64,000 bases of DNA, from assembly GCA_963733935.1 (NCBI GenBank), contig CAVTEQ010000006.1, forward strand, positions 354,151 to 418,150, written 5' to 3'. A program made the translations under genes and the position numbers. Shown piece by piece: positions 52,517-61,910 of the stretch (position 1 is its first letter; each line of letters begins with the position of its first letter). The DNA comes from JAHFUA01 sp963733935 (lineage in GTDB: Bacteria > Acidobacteriota > Terriglobia > Terriglobales > Acidobacteriaceae). The notes under the pieces are model-generated. The model was not told the origin of the DNA, ran no database searches, and worked only from the letters and a program-made list of their open reading frames with translations.

Positions 52517-53755
52517 TCAAGATATCGTCACCTTGCGCAGCAGCCGTCCCACGCGAATCGTCATTTCCGCAGGCACACTCACATGCAGCACAGGTTCGGT
52601 CTTCACCTCGCCGTCAATGTGCACTGCTCTGGCCTTGATCTTCCGCAGACCATCGCTCACTGATTCTGCAAGCCCGCAGCGCGCCAGCAGCTTGTCCAGC
52701 CTCACCGCGCCGGCACCGTCTTTAACCGCAATGTCCGCGTAGCTGACCGAGACCTGCGGAATGTCCGCCGGAACTTCTTTCTTCTGGAAAATCCTCTCCC
52801 AGTTCTCGCCCGCCTCTTTGGCCGCCGCCTCGGAGTGGAAGTCAGCGACGATCTTGGTCGCCAGGCCCTTCTTCGCGGTCATCGGATGCAGCCGCCCGGA
52901 AGCGACCTGCTCCTTCATAGCCTGGATGCCGGCGTTGGAAGTGTCGGTGAGCAGCTCCCAGTAGCGCCACATCAGCTCGTCGGAGATGGACATCAGCTTG
53001 CCGAACATCTCCTGCGGCGGCTCGGTGATGCCCACGTAATTTCCGTACGACTTCGACATCTTCTGCACGCCGTCCAGGCCCTCAAGCAGCGGCATGGTGA
53101 GCACCACCTGCGAGGGCTGTCCGTAAGCGCGTTGCAGCTCGCGTCCAACCAACAGGTTGAATTTCTGGTCGGTGCCGCCTAGCTCCACATCTGCCTCGAT
53201 GGCCACCGAGTCGTATCCCTGCGCCAGCGGGTAGAGCAGTTCGTGCAGCGCGATTGGCTTTTCTTCCTGGAAGCGATTGTGGAAGTCCTCGCGCTCGAGC
53301 ATCTGCGAAACCGTGTACTTTGCGGCAAGGCGAATGAGGCCTTCCGCTCCCAGCTTGCTCAGCCATTCGCTGTTGTATGGGATCTCGGTTTTCTTGCTGT
53401 CGAGGATCTTGAAGACCTGCGCCTTGTAGGTCTCGGCGTTCTTCTCGATCTGTTCGCGGCTGAGCGGCGGGCGCGTCACCGAGCGCCCCGTGGGATCGCC
53501 GATCATGCCGGTGAAGTCGCCAATAATGAAGATGACGGTGTGGCCGAGATCCTGGAAGTGCTTCAGCTTGCGGATCAGCACCGTATGGCCGAGGTGCAGG
53601 TCAGGCGCCGTGGGGTCGAAGCCCGCCTTAACGCGCAGCGGCTTGCCGCTCTTGCGCGACTCCTCGAGTTTCTGCCTGAGCTCGGATTCCGGGATGATTT
53701 CGGACGCGCCCTTGCGGATGTATTCGAGTTGCTCGTCGACCGGAGCGAACGCCAT
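52517..53755 (-). CDS. tyrS: tyrosyl-tRNA synthetase
   Basis: 412 residues. Class I synthetase: HIGH-type motif in APDLHLGHTVLIRKLKHF, DFTGMIGDPTGRS, tyrosine-site ELGGTDQKFNLLVGRELQ and KMSKS in DGVQKMSKSYGNYVGI. A C-terminal S4 RNA-binding domain closes the protein (AVRLDKLLARCGLAESVSDG). The length and KMSKS form place it in the TyrZ-like subgroup (the E. coli TyrS type has KFGKT). Monocistronic, converging on the amine oxidase. Confidence 0.97.
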   Translation of the reverse strand: MAFAPVDEQLEYIRKGASEIIPESELRQKLEESRKSGKPLRVKAGFDPTAPDLHLGHTVLIRKLKHFQDLGHTVIFIIGDFTGMIGDPTGRSVTRPPLSREQIEKNAETYKAQVFKILDSKKTEIPYNSEWLSKLGAEGLIRLAAKYTVSQMLEREDFHNRFQEEKPIALHELLYPLAQGYDSVAIEADVELGGTDQKFNLLVGRELQRAYGQPSQVVLTMPLLEGLDGVQKMSKSYGNYVGITEPPQEMFGKLMSISDELMWRYWELLTDTSNAGIQAMKEQVASGRLHPMTAKKGLATKIVADFHSEAAAKEAGENWERIFQKKEVPADIPQVSVSYADIAVKDGAGAVRLDKLLARCGLAESVSDGLRKIKARAVHIDGEVKTEPVLHVSVPAEMTIRVGRLLRKVTIS

Positions 53756-53803
53756 CCGTGGAATTATACCGGGCGCATACCTGTGGCAAGGATCGTCAGC
53801 AAC

Positions 53804-53937
53804 CGGGTGGAGCAGGCCTTCAGGCCTGCACTTGCCGTCTTGTGGATTGCAGGGCTTTAGCCTCTGAGGTCCCTCAGCGGCTGAAGCCGAACGGTGCCTG
53901 TCCGCTGTTTGCAGGGCTGGAAGCCCTGCTCCACCCG
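53804..53937. repeat. composite palindromic element upstream of tyrS
   Basis: Outer arms CGGGTGGAGCAGG (53804-53816) and CCTGCTCCACCCG (53925-53937) are perfect inverses. Inside are GCAGGCCT-TC-AGGCCTGC (53812-53829), a central CGGCT-GA-AGCCG (53878-53889) and GCAGGGCT-GGA-AGCCCTGC (53911-53929). Same layered design and GGCTGAAGCC core as the 20454 element, with different arm sequence. Confidence 0.82.
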
Positions 53938-53945
53938 AGCCGTTA

Positions 53946-54596
53946 CTATCGGCTCGCCGACTGCAGAGCAGCTTCCCTCACCGCTGGCCGGCGTACAACT
54001 CGCCGCCCGACAATCTCATAATTCCCCTCGAGCACGATGCGAATGGCCTCGCTGTATGCGATGTGCTCCTGCTCGAGGATGCGAGCGGCGAGGGTGTGCT
54101 CGTCATCACCATCCAAGACCGGCACTGCTTTTTGCACGATGATGGCGCCGTGATCAAGCTGCTCGTCCACAAAGTGGACCGTGCATCCGGAAATCTTTGC
54201 GCCATACTCGAACGCTTGCTTCTGCGCCTCCAATCCGGGAAACGACGGCAGCAGCGCGGGATGAATGTTCAGTACCCGGTTGGGAAACTGTTGCACGAAC
54301 CAGGCTGAGAGCAGGCGCATGTATCCCGCGAGGCACACCAGTTCGACCTTCTTCTCTTTGAGCACGGCGACGACTTCGCGATCGTGCTCCTCGCGCTGCT
54401 TGCCCTTGGATGGAATCACGCGAGCCTCGATGCCGCGCTGACGGGCCGTCTCGATTCCAGGCGCCTCAGCACGGTTCGAGATCACAACCGCGATGCGCGC
54501 CCCGGGAATGCGGCCGGCTTCGATATTGTCGGCGATGGCCACGAAGTTCGAGCCGCGCCCACTGAGCAGGATGCCGATGTTCTTCGCTTCAGGCAT
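53946..54596 (-). CDS. purN: phosphoribosylglycinamide formyltransferase
   Basis: 216 residues. GAR transformylase, third step of purine synthesis, using 10-formyltetrahydrofolate. Motifs: IGILLSGRGSNFVAIADNIE, ISNRAEAPGIETARQRGIE, LAGYMRLLSAWFV, the active-site NIHPALLPSFPGLEAQ (Asn and His) and GCTVHFVDEQLDHGAIIVQK (Asp). Downstream of purM by 54 nt on the same strand, the standard purMN arrangement. C-terminus has about 20 extra residues. Confidence 0.96.
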   Translation of the reverse strand: MPEAKNIGILLSGRGSNFVAIADNIEAGRIPGARIAVVISNRAEAPGIETARQRGIEARVIPSKGKQREEHDREVVAVLKEKKVELVCLAGYMRLLSAWFVQQFPNRVLNIHPALLPSFPGLEAQKQAFEYGAKISGCTVHFVDEQLDHGAIIVQKAVPVLDGDDEHTLAARILEQEHIAYSEAIRIVLEGNYEIVGRRVVRRPAVREAALQSASR

Positions 54597-54650
54597 GGAA
54601 GTGGATTATCACACGCGGACGAGAGTTTGCAGTGATGGCGGGCACAGCCC

Positions 54651-55703
54651 TCAGGAATAGATCACCTTGCGCTCGCCCTTGACGATCCGGCCGATGGTAT
54701 AGCCCTTCTCGCCCAGGCGTTCCAGGATCGACTGCACCTTCTTGAACTTGGGCAGCGGCACCACCAGCACCATGCCAATCCCCATGTTGAAAGTGCGGTA
54801 CATCTCGTCGTCGGAGATGTTGCCCAGCGTGCGCAGGTGCTCGAAGACCGGCATCAGCGGCCAGGCCGTCCTCTCGACCACGGCGGCAATTCCCTTGGGC
54901 AACACGCGCGGCAGGTTTTCGGTGATGCCCCCGCCGGTGATGTGCGCCATGGCGGAGACGGCGTCGGCGTCGATCAGCCGCCGCACCAGCGGCCAATAGC
55001 TTTTGTGGGGCTTCATCAGCTCGGCCCCCGCCTTGTTCTTCAGCTCGTTGACGTAGCTCTCGGGCGAATAGCGCGCGACTTCGAAGAAAAGCTTGCGGGC
55101 AAGAGAGAAGCCGTTGGTATGCAATCCCAGCGAGGGCAGCCCGATGAGCACGTCGCCCGGTTGCACGTTTTTGCCGGTGATCACGCGCTCGCGCTCCACC
55201 ACTCCCACGATGAAGCCGGCGAGATCGTACTCGCCCTCTGGGTAGAAGCCCGGCATCTCCGCGGTCTCGCCGCCGATGAGCGCGCAGCCGTTGTGCTTGC
55301 AGGCGTCAGCAATCCCACCGATGATCGACTCGGCGACTTCCGGCTCCAGCTTGCCGGTGGCGAGGTAGTCCATAAAGAAGAGCGGCGCAGCCCCCTGCAC
55401 GGCAATGTCGTTCACACAGTGATTCACCAGATCGGCGCCCACCGTCTGGTGCAGGCGCATCTCGAAGGCGACCTTGAGTTTGGTGCCCACGCCGTCCACG
55501 CTCGAGACCAGCACCGGGTCGCGATACTTCTCTTTATCCAGGGCGAACAGCGCGCCGAAACCACCGATTTCGCTCAATACATTGCGATTGAAGGTCTTGC
55601 GGGCCAGATACTTAATGCGGCGCTTGGTGCGGTCGGCGCGCTCGAGATCGACGCCCGCATCGGCGTAGGTGACGCTGCCGGATTCTGTGCGCTGTTCGGC
55701 CAA
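54651..55703 (-). CDS. purM: phosphoribosylformylglycinamidine cyclo-ligase
   Basis: 350 residues from TTG 55703 (AEQRTESGSVTYADAGVDLE). AIR synthetase, ATP-dependent ring closure of FGAM. Motifs: VLVSSVDGVGTKLKVAFEM, HCVNDIAVQGAAPLFFMDYL, CALIGGETAEMPGFYPEGEY, DVLIGLPSLGLHTNGFSLAR and AMAHITGGGITENLPRVLPK. A TACAAT box at about 55763-55758 on this strand could be its -10. First gene of purM-purN. Confidence 0.97.
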   Translation of the reverse strand: MAEQRTESGSVTYADAGVDLERADRTKRRIKYLARKTFNRNVLSEIGGFGALFALDKEKYRDPVLVSSVDGVGTKLKVAFEMRLHQTVGADLVNHCVNDIAVQGAAPLFFMDYLATGKLEPEVAESIIGGIADACKHNGCALIGGETAEMPGFYPEGEYDLAGFIVGVVERERVITGKNVQPGDVLIGLPSLGLHTNGFSLARKLFFEVARYSPESYVNELKNKAGAELMKPHKSYWPLVRRLIDADAVSAMAHITGGGITENLPRVLPKGIAAVVERTAWPLMPVFEHLRTLGNISDDEMYRTFNMGIGMVLVVPLPKFKKVQSILERLGEKGYTIGRIVKGERKVIYS

Positions 55704-55836
55704 GATTCACGTCCAGCGTGAAACGGGGGATGCTGCGATGCGAAAGTGAGGACGGCTATTGTAGCATCGTTGCGGGTCGGTGGGCGGAGGTTTGACGCGA
55801 AGGTTGGCTGTAAGGCAAGGGCCAAGCGCCGTTTGC

Positions 55837-55842
55837 TATAAT
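55837..55842 (+). promoter_or_regulatory. candidate -10 box upstream of tRNA-Pro
   Basis: A perfect TATAAT 78 nt before the tRNA 5' end, within GTTTGCTATAATGCC. The 17-nt upstream position has no good -35 hexamer. It is the only consensus -10 in the divergent purM / tRNA interval on this strand. Confidence 0.4.
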
Positions 55843-55919
55843 GCCTAAGTCGTGTCCGTAACGCGGGATGCGCGCACCTTCGCAGGCAGCGTTGCTTCTT
55901 CCGTTTTCCCGCCCAACGT

Positions 55920-55996
55920 CGGGGAGTGGCTCAGCCTGGTAGAGCACCTGGTTCGGGACCAGGGGGTCGCTGGTTCAAATCCAGTCTCCCCGACCA
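55920..55996 (+). tRNA. tRNA-Pro (anticodon CGG)
   Basis: 77 nt. Acceptor CGGGGAG pairs with CTCCCCG, followed by an encoded CCA. D-arm GGCTCAGCCTGGTAGAGC, anticodon stem CCTGG/CCAGG with loop TTCGGGA giving CGG, a five-base variable region and T-loop GGTTCAAATCC. Reads CCG proline codons. Confidence 0.96.
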
Positions 55997-56401
55997 ATTC
56001 TTCAATCACTTAGGACTGCGCAAGCGGCCTGCCTTGTTGATCCTTGAGGATTCTTCGACCTCAATTTCGACTTCTTCGACCTCAATTTCGACCACAGTTC
56101 GCGGCAAGTGCCTGTCGAGCGGCAGGTAAGTTATTGTCAGGCCTTGACTCCACCGAGGATCTGACCGGTAAGCCCCCCTGGTGTTGCACCAGGAGTTCGT
56201 TCTCGGCCTGCACCTCGTACTCGTCTGTCGGTCGAGTTCAGACCTTCGCTTGCAGCTATCACGCAGTCGATGAGGTCGCGTTCTACCGCAGCTTCATCTT
56301 AGGAACTTTGTCGATGTTCCTTAGTGAGCGATGGTCATGCGGGACAATATGTGTCGCCAGTGCCGTGCAACCTGATTGTTACCGGCAGTCAGTCATCCAG
56401 C
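55997..56401. other. 405-base interval after tRNA-Pro without a supported gene
   Basis: Contains one 21-bp direct repeat, CTTCTTCGACCTCAATTTCGA, present twice in tandem (about 56050-56093), partly continued on each side. The rest is less GC-rich than its flanks, and the ORFs seen on the plus strand are not protein-like. It could be the remnant of an element integrated at the tRNA 3' end, but no duplicated tRNA end is seen here. Confidence 0.45.
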
Positions 56402-57742
56402 CTAAGCCGGGTGGCCCGCTTCCAGAGTCACGCCACGCATGCCGAACTGGATGCCGACTTTTCCGAGGAAATCACTGGGTGGAGTTCCGCCCGCGAAAAC
56501 CCAGACGTAGTCGTTAGAGACTTCCTCCACGCGGCCGCTAACGCTAAGCACAACAGTCTGTGACTTAATCTCTACAGGCACGGAATTGAAGAGCACTCGC
56601 ACCTTGCCATTGCGTATGCACTCCTCTATACGATCGGCATTCCGCTGTTTGATACGGGTGAACGCCTCTTTCCGATAGGACAGCGTTACCGCATTCCCGC
56701 TCTGGTGGGCCAGGCCCATGGCCGCTTCCACCGCGCTGTCCCCGCCGCCCACGACCAGGATCTTCTGCTGGGTATAAGCTTCGGTCTCGATCAGGCGGTA
56801 CATCACCTTCGGCAGATCCTCGCCCTTCACTCCGAGTTTGCGCGGAGTGCCACCACGCCCCAGCGCCAGGATCACAGCGCGTGCCCGGTAGCGGCCCTTC
56901 GAGGTGACCGCGGTGAAGATCCCGTCCGCTTCCTTCCTGACATCTTCCACCTTCTCGCCCGTGCGAGCCTTGAAGTCGGCCCTTTCCATTACTGTGCGCC
57001 AAAATGTAAGCAGATTGTCCTTGGAAAGCTCCGTCTTCTTGAACTTGCCATAGATGGGGAATTCTAGCGGGCTTGTGAGCACCAGCTTCTGGCGCGGATA
57101 CTTGGCAACCGTGCCTCCAATTTCGTCTTGTTCGATCGTGACGTAGCTCAGCCGGTGCTCGATAGCGCGCAGCGATGCGCTGATGCCGCCGGGACCGGCG
57201 CCGACGATCAATACGTCGTAAACCCCGGGCGAGGATTTGGCGGATGCTGCATCTTTGAGTCTCTGCGCGATGGTGTCTATGCATTGCCGCCCCTGGTTGA
57301 CGGCATTCTTGATCAGTGCCAGTCCTCCTAGTTCCCCGACGATGAACAGGTTGGGAACGCTGGTCTCGTACTCCGGCGTCAGGAAGGGCAAATCGGCGCT
57401 CATGCTGGGACTCGCCATCACCATAGTGATGGCGCCTACTGGACAGGCCTCAGCGCACAGCCCGTGGCCGATGCACTTGTGTCCGTTGACGATGACAGCC
57501 CTGCCGCCGAAGATGGCCAGCACATCGCCTTCGGGGCAGACCTCCGTACAGGTGCCACAGCCGATGCAGTGCGCGGTATCGATGTGTGGGTGCTGCGCCT
57601 TCGGTCCCTCGGAGTGCAGGTTCCACTTTTTTGCCGCTTCGCGGGCAAGGGCTTCCTTCCTCCTCAAGCTCCGGATGTAGAAGAACAGCGGAACCGCAAC
57701 GACAACGGCGCAGATCAGATAGGTTGTAAAAGAGTCAGTCAT
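56402..57742 (-). CDS. membrane-anchored ferredoxin / FAD-NAD(P)H oxidoreductase
   Basis: 446 residues from ATG 57742 (an ATG at 57766 overlapping the upstream gene is possible). An N-terminal membrane helix (LICAVVVAVPLFFYI) precedes two [4Fe-4S] clusters (CIGCGTCTEVCPEG and CIGHGLCAEACPVG). A thioredoxin-reductase-like part follows from about residue 180: FAD motif VLIVGAGPGGISASLRAIE, NAD(P) motif ILVVGGGDSAVEAAMGLAHQ, end VFAGGTPPSDFLGKVGI. It has no CxxC at the usual site. Likely a membrane-bound electron entry module between NAD(P)H or a ferredoxin-type carrier and the b-type cytochrome encoded just upstream. Last gene of the five-gene operon. Confidence 0.87.
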   Translation of the reverse strand: MTDSFTTYLICAVVVAVPLFFYIRSLRRKEALAREAAKKWNLHSEGPKAQHPHIDTAHCIGCGTCTEVCPEGDVLAIFGGRAVIVNGHKCIGHGLCAEACPVGAITMVMASPSMSADLPFLTPEYETSVPNLFIVGELGGLALIKNAVNQGRQCIDTIAQRLKDAASAKSSPGVYDVLIVGAGPGGISASLRAIEHRLSYVTIEQDEIGGTVAKYPRQKLVLTSPLEFPIYGKFKKTELSKDNLLTFWRTVMERADFKARTGEKVEDVRKEADGIFTAVTSKGRYRARAVILALGRGGTPRKLGVKGEDLPKVMYRLIETEAYTQQKILVVGGGDSAVEAAMGLAHQSGNAVTLSYRKEAFTRIKQRNADRIEECIRNGKVRVLFNSVPVEIKSQTVVLSVSGRVEEVSNDYVWVFAGGTPPSDFLGKVGIQFGMRGVTLEAGHPA

Positions 57743-57752
57743 CGTCTGCGAA

Positions 57753-58694
57753 TTACCACCATACATACCCCATCATCGTAACCACGGCGATGTGAATCAC
57801 CGCCAGCAACGCGAACGAATAACTGAAAGGCCGGTGGATAACATGCCACAGGTGAAACACGCGCTGTGCGCGCGAGAGAAAGAGGATGCGCTTGCTCAGC
57901 GAGGCCTGGTCGCGGGCGGTGGCGATGGCCAACTCCAGTTCCAGGTGGCGAGTGCGCAGCAGGCCGGCCAACGTGGTGAGCTTCTCTCCGAAACCGACGG
58001 CATTACGGCGCAAGCGCGCAACGCGGAACGGGCGGACCATGTCGAGGACCATCATGTAGCCGACGGCGACTAACAGCGGCATGCGGTTCACCACGGCGGC
58101 GCTGGGCAGGTGGAGCAGCGAATGTAGATCAGCGGTGGGCAGCATCCTTTGTGCTGCCAGTCTTTGAGACAGTTGCGAGTGCTGTTGCTCAAGCTCCGAC
58201 ATGGAAATTTCCGCCGAACTTACCCGCCGAGGGATCTGTCCGTATACGTAGCGTCCAACCACGCCGCTCAGGGCCACAGCGGTCATAATCCAGAACGCCA
58301 CACCGGCAAAGCCGTGAAACTTGAACGAAGAATGAAAGGCAATGATGAACGGCGCGGTGAGGCCCATCAGCACATGAAAATCCAGCCAATGCTGCGAGCT
58401 GCCCTGCCGCGAGAGCCACTTCCAGCGTTTACGGAGCGGATACAAAAAGATGGCGAAGAACATCCCCAACCCGAAAATGCCCAGCTTCAGTCCAAGGGCG
58501 CCACTGGGCTTTAAGACAGCGTGTTTTGGCGAAAGCGGGCGGTGAGCGGCATCGAGCGCGTAGTAATCAAGGCCATAGATTGCTAGCGCCAGTACCAGCG
58601 TGATCGCCAAAACATAAAGAGCGGCGAGGCGCCAGCGATGCGGCCGCTCGACGTTGACCGCAGGCAGGACGGCAGGGGCAAGAATTGCATTCAT
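57753..58694 (-). CDS. b-type-cytochrome-like integral membrane protein
   Basis: 313 residues. Five or more membrane helices, around residues 24-43 (ALYVLAITLVLALAIYGL), 68-85, 107-125, 132-150, 208-225 and 288-310. Histidines that could bind haem lie inside or at the ends of helices: HWLDFHVLMGL, FIIAFHSSFKFHG and HLWHVIHRPFSYSFALLAVIHI. This resembles diheme b561/ferric-reductase-type quinol or quinone-linked membrane proteins. A soluble segment of about 60 residues (SELEQQHSQLSQRLAAQRM) splits the helices. Its ATG overlaps the stop of the upstream gene by 4 nt. Confidence 0.75.
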   Translation of the reverse strand: MNAILAPAVLPAVNVERPHRWRLAALYVLAITLVLALAIYGLDYYALDAAHRPLSPKHAVLKPSGALGLKLGIFGLGMFFAIFLYPLRKRWKWLSRQGSSQHWLDFHVLMGLTAPFIIAFHSSFKFHGFAGVAFWIMTAVALSGVVGRYVYGQIPRRVSSAEISMSELEQQHSQLSQRLAAQRMLPTADLHSLLHLPSAAVVNRMPLLVAVGYMMVLDMVRPFRVARLRRNAVGFGEKLTTLAGLLRTRHLELELAIATARDQASLSKRILFLSRAQRVFHLWHVIHRPFSYSFALLAVIHIAVVTMMGYVWW

Positions 58695-59488
58695 TGTTTG
58701 ATCGAACCCTCGTTGACGTTCTCCTGGGTGCTGACGGAGAAGCGTTTGTAATCGCTGAAGCGGTGGGTATTGCGCCAGTGCTGGCGCGCCGTTTCCACCT
58801 CGATCGTGGCCGTCAGGGGCAACCAGGAAGGCTTGCTATCGGGGAATGAAACGGGCGCGTATTCCACCTCGCTGCGCAGCAAGCGAAGGCCCAGATCTTC
58901 GATCCCGGTGGGGATCGCGGAAGTCATACGCAGAATCGCTCCCGATGAAGCATCGATCCAGGCGTCGCCTTCCAGATCCAGCGGAAACTCTCGTCCGCGC
59001 AAGGCCAGCGCCGTGGGCGAGCGCGTGCCGCGCACATGGCGGAAGTGCACTTTGCGCGCCGGGCGGCCATTGACGGTCTCATTGCCTTCCTCGCGGAACT
59101 CGAAACTGTTGGCGTAATAAGGATGGAAGACCAGGAAACCCATGGCGAAGCCGTTGGTCACCAGCAGAGAAATCTGTTTCTTGTGCTGTGCGTGCTGCTG
59201 TTCGACGCGCGATTCATCCAGCGTCAGCTCGCCGCCGGTCTGGCTCAGAATGACCAAATAGTCGTAGCTGGAAACCTCTTTGTATTCCACCTTGCCGTTC
59301 TTGCCTAATCTCTCCTGGGTAACGCGCTCGGTGCACTTCACGTCCGAGAACTCATCCAGCAACCCCGACACAAGGCCGGTGGTGCGGGAGAGAAAGCTCT
59401 CGAACGCGACTGGATTCGCGGCGCATGGTACCGGCCGCAGCACAGCCAGCAAGAGCAAAGCGAGAGCAAGTTGCGCTGTCTTCCTCAT
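58691..59488 (-). CDS. periplasmic protein of unknown function in the electron-transfer operon
   Basis: 265 residues with a signal peptide (LALALLLLAVLRPVPCAA). Mature part: DEFSDVKCTERVTQERLGKN, SYDYLVILSQTGGELTLDES, LLVTNGFAMGFLVFHPYYAN, RKVHFRHVRGTRSPTALAL, GDAWIDASSGAILRMTSAIP. This is a LolA/outer-membrane-lipoprotein-sorting-like beta fold, by shape only. Single Cys, no haem motif. Start and stop overlap both neighbours by 4 nt (ATGA), so it is part of the same translation-coupled operon and may help assemble the outer-membrane barrel. Confidence 0.7.
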   Translation of the reverse strand: MRKTAQLALALLLLAVLRPVPCAANPVAFESFLSRTTGLVSGLLDEFSDVKCTERVTQERLGKNGKVEYKEVSSYDYLVILSQTGGELTLDESRVEQQHAQHKKQISLLVTNGFAMGFLVFHPYYANSFEFREEGNETVNGRPARKVHFRHVRGTRSPTALALRGREFPLDLEGDAWIDASSGAILRMTSAIPTGIEDLGLRLLRSEVEYAPVSFPDSKPSWLPLTATIEVETARQHWRNTHRFSDYKRFSVSTQENVNEGSIKQ

Positions 59489-61857
59489 CGCCGGAGATTA
59501 CTCCTGTTGTCGAAGCGATAGCCCAGCATGGTGAACCACTGGTCATAGTTCATGGAGCCGCGCTGCAGGGTGAGGCCGCCGCTGACGAAATACCTGGCGC
59601 CGAGATTCACGTCCATCATCGAAGTCAAGAAGTGTGAGCTGTTGTCAGTCGTGGCCGTCGAAGTAAAGTTCTGCTGCCCGCCTAAGACTTCAAAGTGGAA
59701 TCTTTCGCCCAGGTTTCGCGATACCGAAATGACTTCGTAGCGTCCATCGCCGAAGGAGCTGTTGAAGCGCGAGTAGTGAACGTCGACGCGAACCCCGGTG
59801 CGCCAGATCCGGTCCAGGTTCACGCCGTACATCTGGTTTATGGAGTTGCGAACATCGCCGGTCCGGGAGCTGGCCCCCATGGTGGTATACAAGGTCACGT
59901 GGCGGACAATTTCGCCGCGCACGCCTCCACTAAAGCCCTGAAACAGGTACTTATCCAGAAGCCCGGTGCCGATGAGGTTGGGGTCGAACGTGGGCACATC
60001 GCGAAAATAATTGTGGTTCAAATCGAACGACAGCCGCTCAATCGGCTGGATGCGGACGGTCAGAAAGCTGCGCGCCAAGCCAATGCCGGGAGATGCAACC
60101 GCTGGGTTGGCGGGCGGCTCGTCGACTTGGGCCGAGTCATAGATTGAGATGATGCGCCTATAGAACAACCCGCTCTCGACAAACCCGAGAGGCCTGTCGA
60201 ACTGGCCATAGACCGTGCTCATTCCCGCACCGACAGTGCTGGTATAGCGCACACCTTCGAAGCTGCCGCCTTCAAAGTTAACGAAGCTGCCGGCCATGCG
60301 GCGGCCGGGTTCGTAGTTCCAGGAGGCCGGATCGGGAGACGAGCCACCGAAGACGCCCGCGGTCACGCCCTTGTGCAGACGGCGCCCGAAATAGCCGCCG
60401 TCGATGGTATCGAGACTCGGCACCCAAGGCAGGTAGAGGCGTCCGAAGCCCATCACCCAGGGCGAATTCGGGTTGTCGTAGGTCATGCTCAGGGTGTAGG
60501 TGCGGTCGATCAGGTCTTGGATCGTGGGCTGCACATTTGAGGCCTGCGTTTGCAGTCGCCCGCGCCAGAACCCATTCAGGTTCCAGTACGTGCCGCCGAT
60601 GCGGGTGATGTCGGCTCGCACTACCATTCCGACCTGGGTACTGTTGAGCCCGTCACCGCTGTGAATTCCGCCGTAATCGAACCCGATGCGGCCGCGGGCC
60701 CGATTCACCGAGGGCATCGGCGGACGCGGCACCTCCGCGCGCGCTTCTTCCTCCAGGGGATCGCCTTCGGTAAAGCTGACCACCTGCGGATACTTGCGGG
60801 TGCTGCTCAGAGTGCGCTGTTCGACGAGCGCAGCCTGGTCCGCAGCGGAGAGATAAGCCAGATCCCCCTTCTTCACTTCACGGGTCGGCGACTTGATCTC
60901 GGTTACCGCCGAGGTCTCGGCCACCGAAATCACTTCCAGTTCGGCGACTACTCGCTTGCCGCCGTCAGCCTCCGAGGCCGCCGATCCAGCCGCTTCGGCG
61001 GGCGCGGCTGGCGACCTCTTGATGTCGTCCTTGATCTGTAGCTTCATGCCTTCGGCGAGGCCGGAGCTGTGTCCGCCATCAAGATAGGCTGCTCCCGCGG
61101 TCACGTACTTGACGGTGAAGGCAACGCGGAGGTCGGAGTTCGGCACGCGCATGGTGAGCGCCGGCGCAGCGGCGTTGGCAGACTCGACCGTCGAACGATT
61201 CGCGGCGCGTAGTTCACTCGGGACGGCCGCGGTTGCCGGCGTTCCAGCACCGGTCGGCGCAGATGCGATGCCCTGTACCGGCTGCGGCGGCGCCGTGGCT
61301 AAACCGCTCGAGTTCGGCGCATTCGTCGCCGCTGCGCGTGCGGGAGCACTGGCCGCCGCAGAACTAACCGGCGGCAGGTTGGGCGCTGCTTCCCGCTTGC
61401 TCAACGCGCCCACCAGCGGCGACAGGCTTCCAGCGCTGGCGGGAGCTGTCCGATGCGCAGCCGCACTCTCCCCACTCACCGCCAGGACAATTTTGTTCCC
61501 CTGCACCTGCAGACCATGGGAATGAGTCTGGGTCGGCTCCAGGTCGATCACCACATCGGTTTCCAGCGGATCGCTGGAATGCAGTCCCATGCGTACGCCT
61601 TTTATTCCGGCGGTCCCCACAGGAATCCGCTTCTGGCGAGCTTCCGACACGGTCCCCGGCAATACCACTACGAGACGCTCAGGGGCTTCCGTGGTCTTGA
61701 CGATCGGCCGGACAGGCTGGCTCAGCGTGATCTCCACGCGCACAAAGCCGTTGTCGCGGACGACACGGATATCGACGACCGAGGCTGACTCCCCGGCGGC
61801 ATAAGCAAGCGCCGGCGACAACAGGAACAACAGCACCGCGAAGGAGAGGCTTCTCAT
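59485..61857 (-). CDS. AMIN-domain outer-membrane beta-barrel protein
   Basis: 790 residues from ATG 61857. Signal peptide (LSFAVLLFLLSPALAYA); AMIN domain about 23-120 (VVDIRVVRDNGFVRVEITLS, IVLAVSGES), which in other proteins binds peptidoglycan; Pro/Ala linker to about 225; a beta segment AYLDGGHSSGLAEGMKLQIK (about 255-340); and from about 400 an alternating aromatic beta-barrel (GRIGFDYGGIHSG, YWNLNGFWRGRLQ, SFDLNHNYFRDV, LNLGARYFVSGGL-type strands) ending YDQWFTMLGYRFDNRSNLRR. About 16-18 strands seem possible. With the polyheme cytochrome next to it, it is a candidate outer-membrane conduit. Confidence 0.78.
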   Translation of the reverse strand: MRSLSFAVLLFLLSPALAYAAGESASVVDIRVVRDNGFVRVEITLSQPVRPIVKTTEAPERLVVVLPGTVSEARQKRIPVGTAGIKGVRMGLHSSDPLETDVVIDLEPTQTHSHGLQVQGNKIVLAVSGESAAAHRTAPASAGSLSPLVGALSKREAAPNLPPVSSAAASAPARAAATNAPNSSGLATAPPQPVQGIASAPTGAGTPATAAVPSELRAANRSTVESANAAAPALTMRVPNSDLRVAFTVKYVTAGAAYLDGGHSSGLAEGMKLQIKDDIKRSPAAPAEAAGSAASEADGGKRVVAELEVISVAETSAVTEIKSPTREVKKGDLAYLSAADQAALVEQRTLSSTRKYPQVVSFTEGDPLEEEARAEVPRPPMPSVNRARGRIGFDYGGIHSGDGLNSTQVGMVVRADITRIGGTYWNLNGFWRGRLQTQASNVQPTIQDLIDRTYTLSMTYDNPNSPWVMGFGRLYLPWVPSLDTIDGGYFGRRLHKGVTAGVFGGSSPDPASWNYEPGRRMAGSFVNFEGGSFEGVRYTSTVGAGMSTVYGQFDRPLGFVESGLFYRRIISIYDSAQVDEPPANPAVASPGIGLARSFLTVRIQPIERLSFDLNHNYFRDVPTFDPNLIGTGLLDKYLFQGFSGGVRGEIVRHVTLYTTMGASSRTGDVRNSINQMYGVNLDRIWRTGVRVDVHYSRFNSSFGDGRYEVISVSRNLGERFHFEVLGGQQNFTSTATTDNSSHFLTSMMDVNLGARYFVSGGLTLQRGSMNYDQWFTMLGYRFDNRSNLRR

Positions 61858-61910
61858 TCCGTTACGTCCATCTGTTAATAAACTGCCGGCCAGCAACACA
61901 ACCGGCATCG

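Noticed and set aside
55997..56401. Possible integrated element after tRNA-Pro
   Set aside because: No integrase and no duplicated tRNA 3' end found; only a 21-bp direct repeat is present.
56050..56517. Plus-strand 157-codon ORF after the tRNA
   Set aside because: Ser/Cys-rich non-globular translation, overlaps the end of the oxidoreductase, no start signal.
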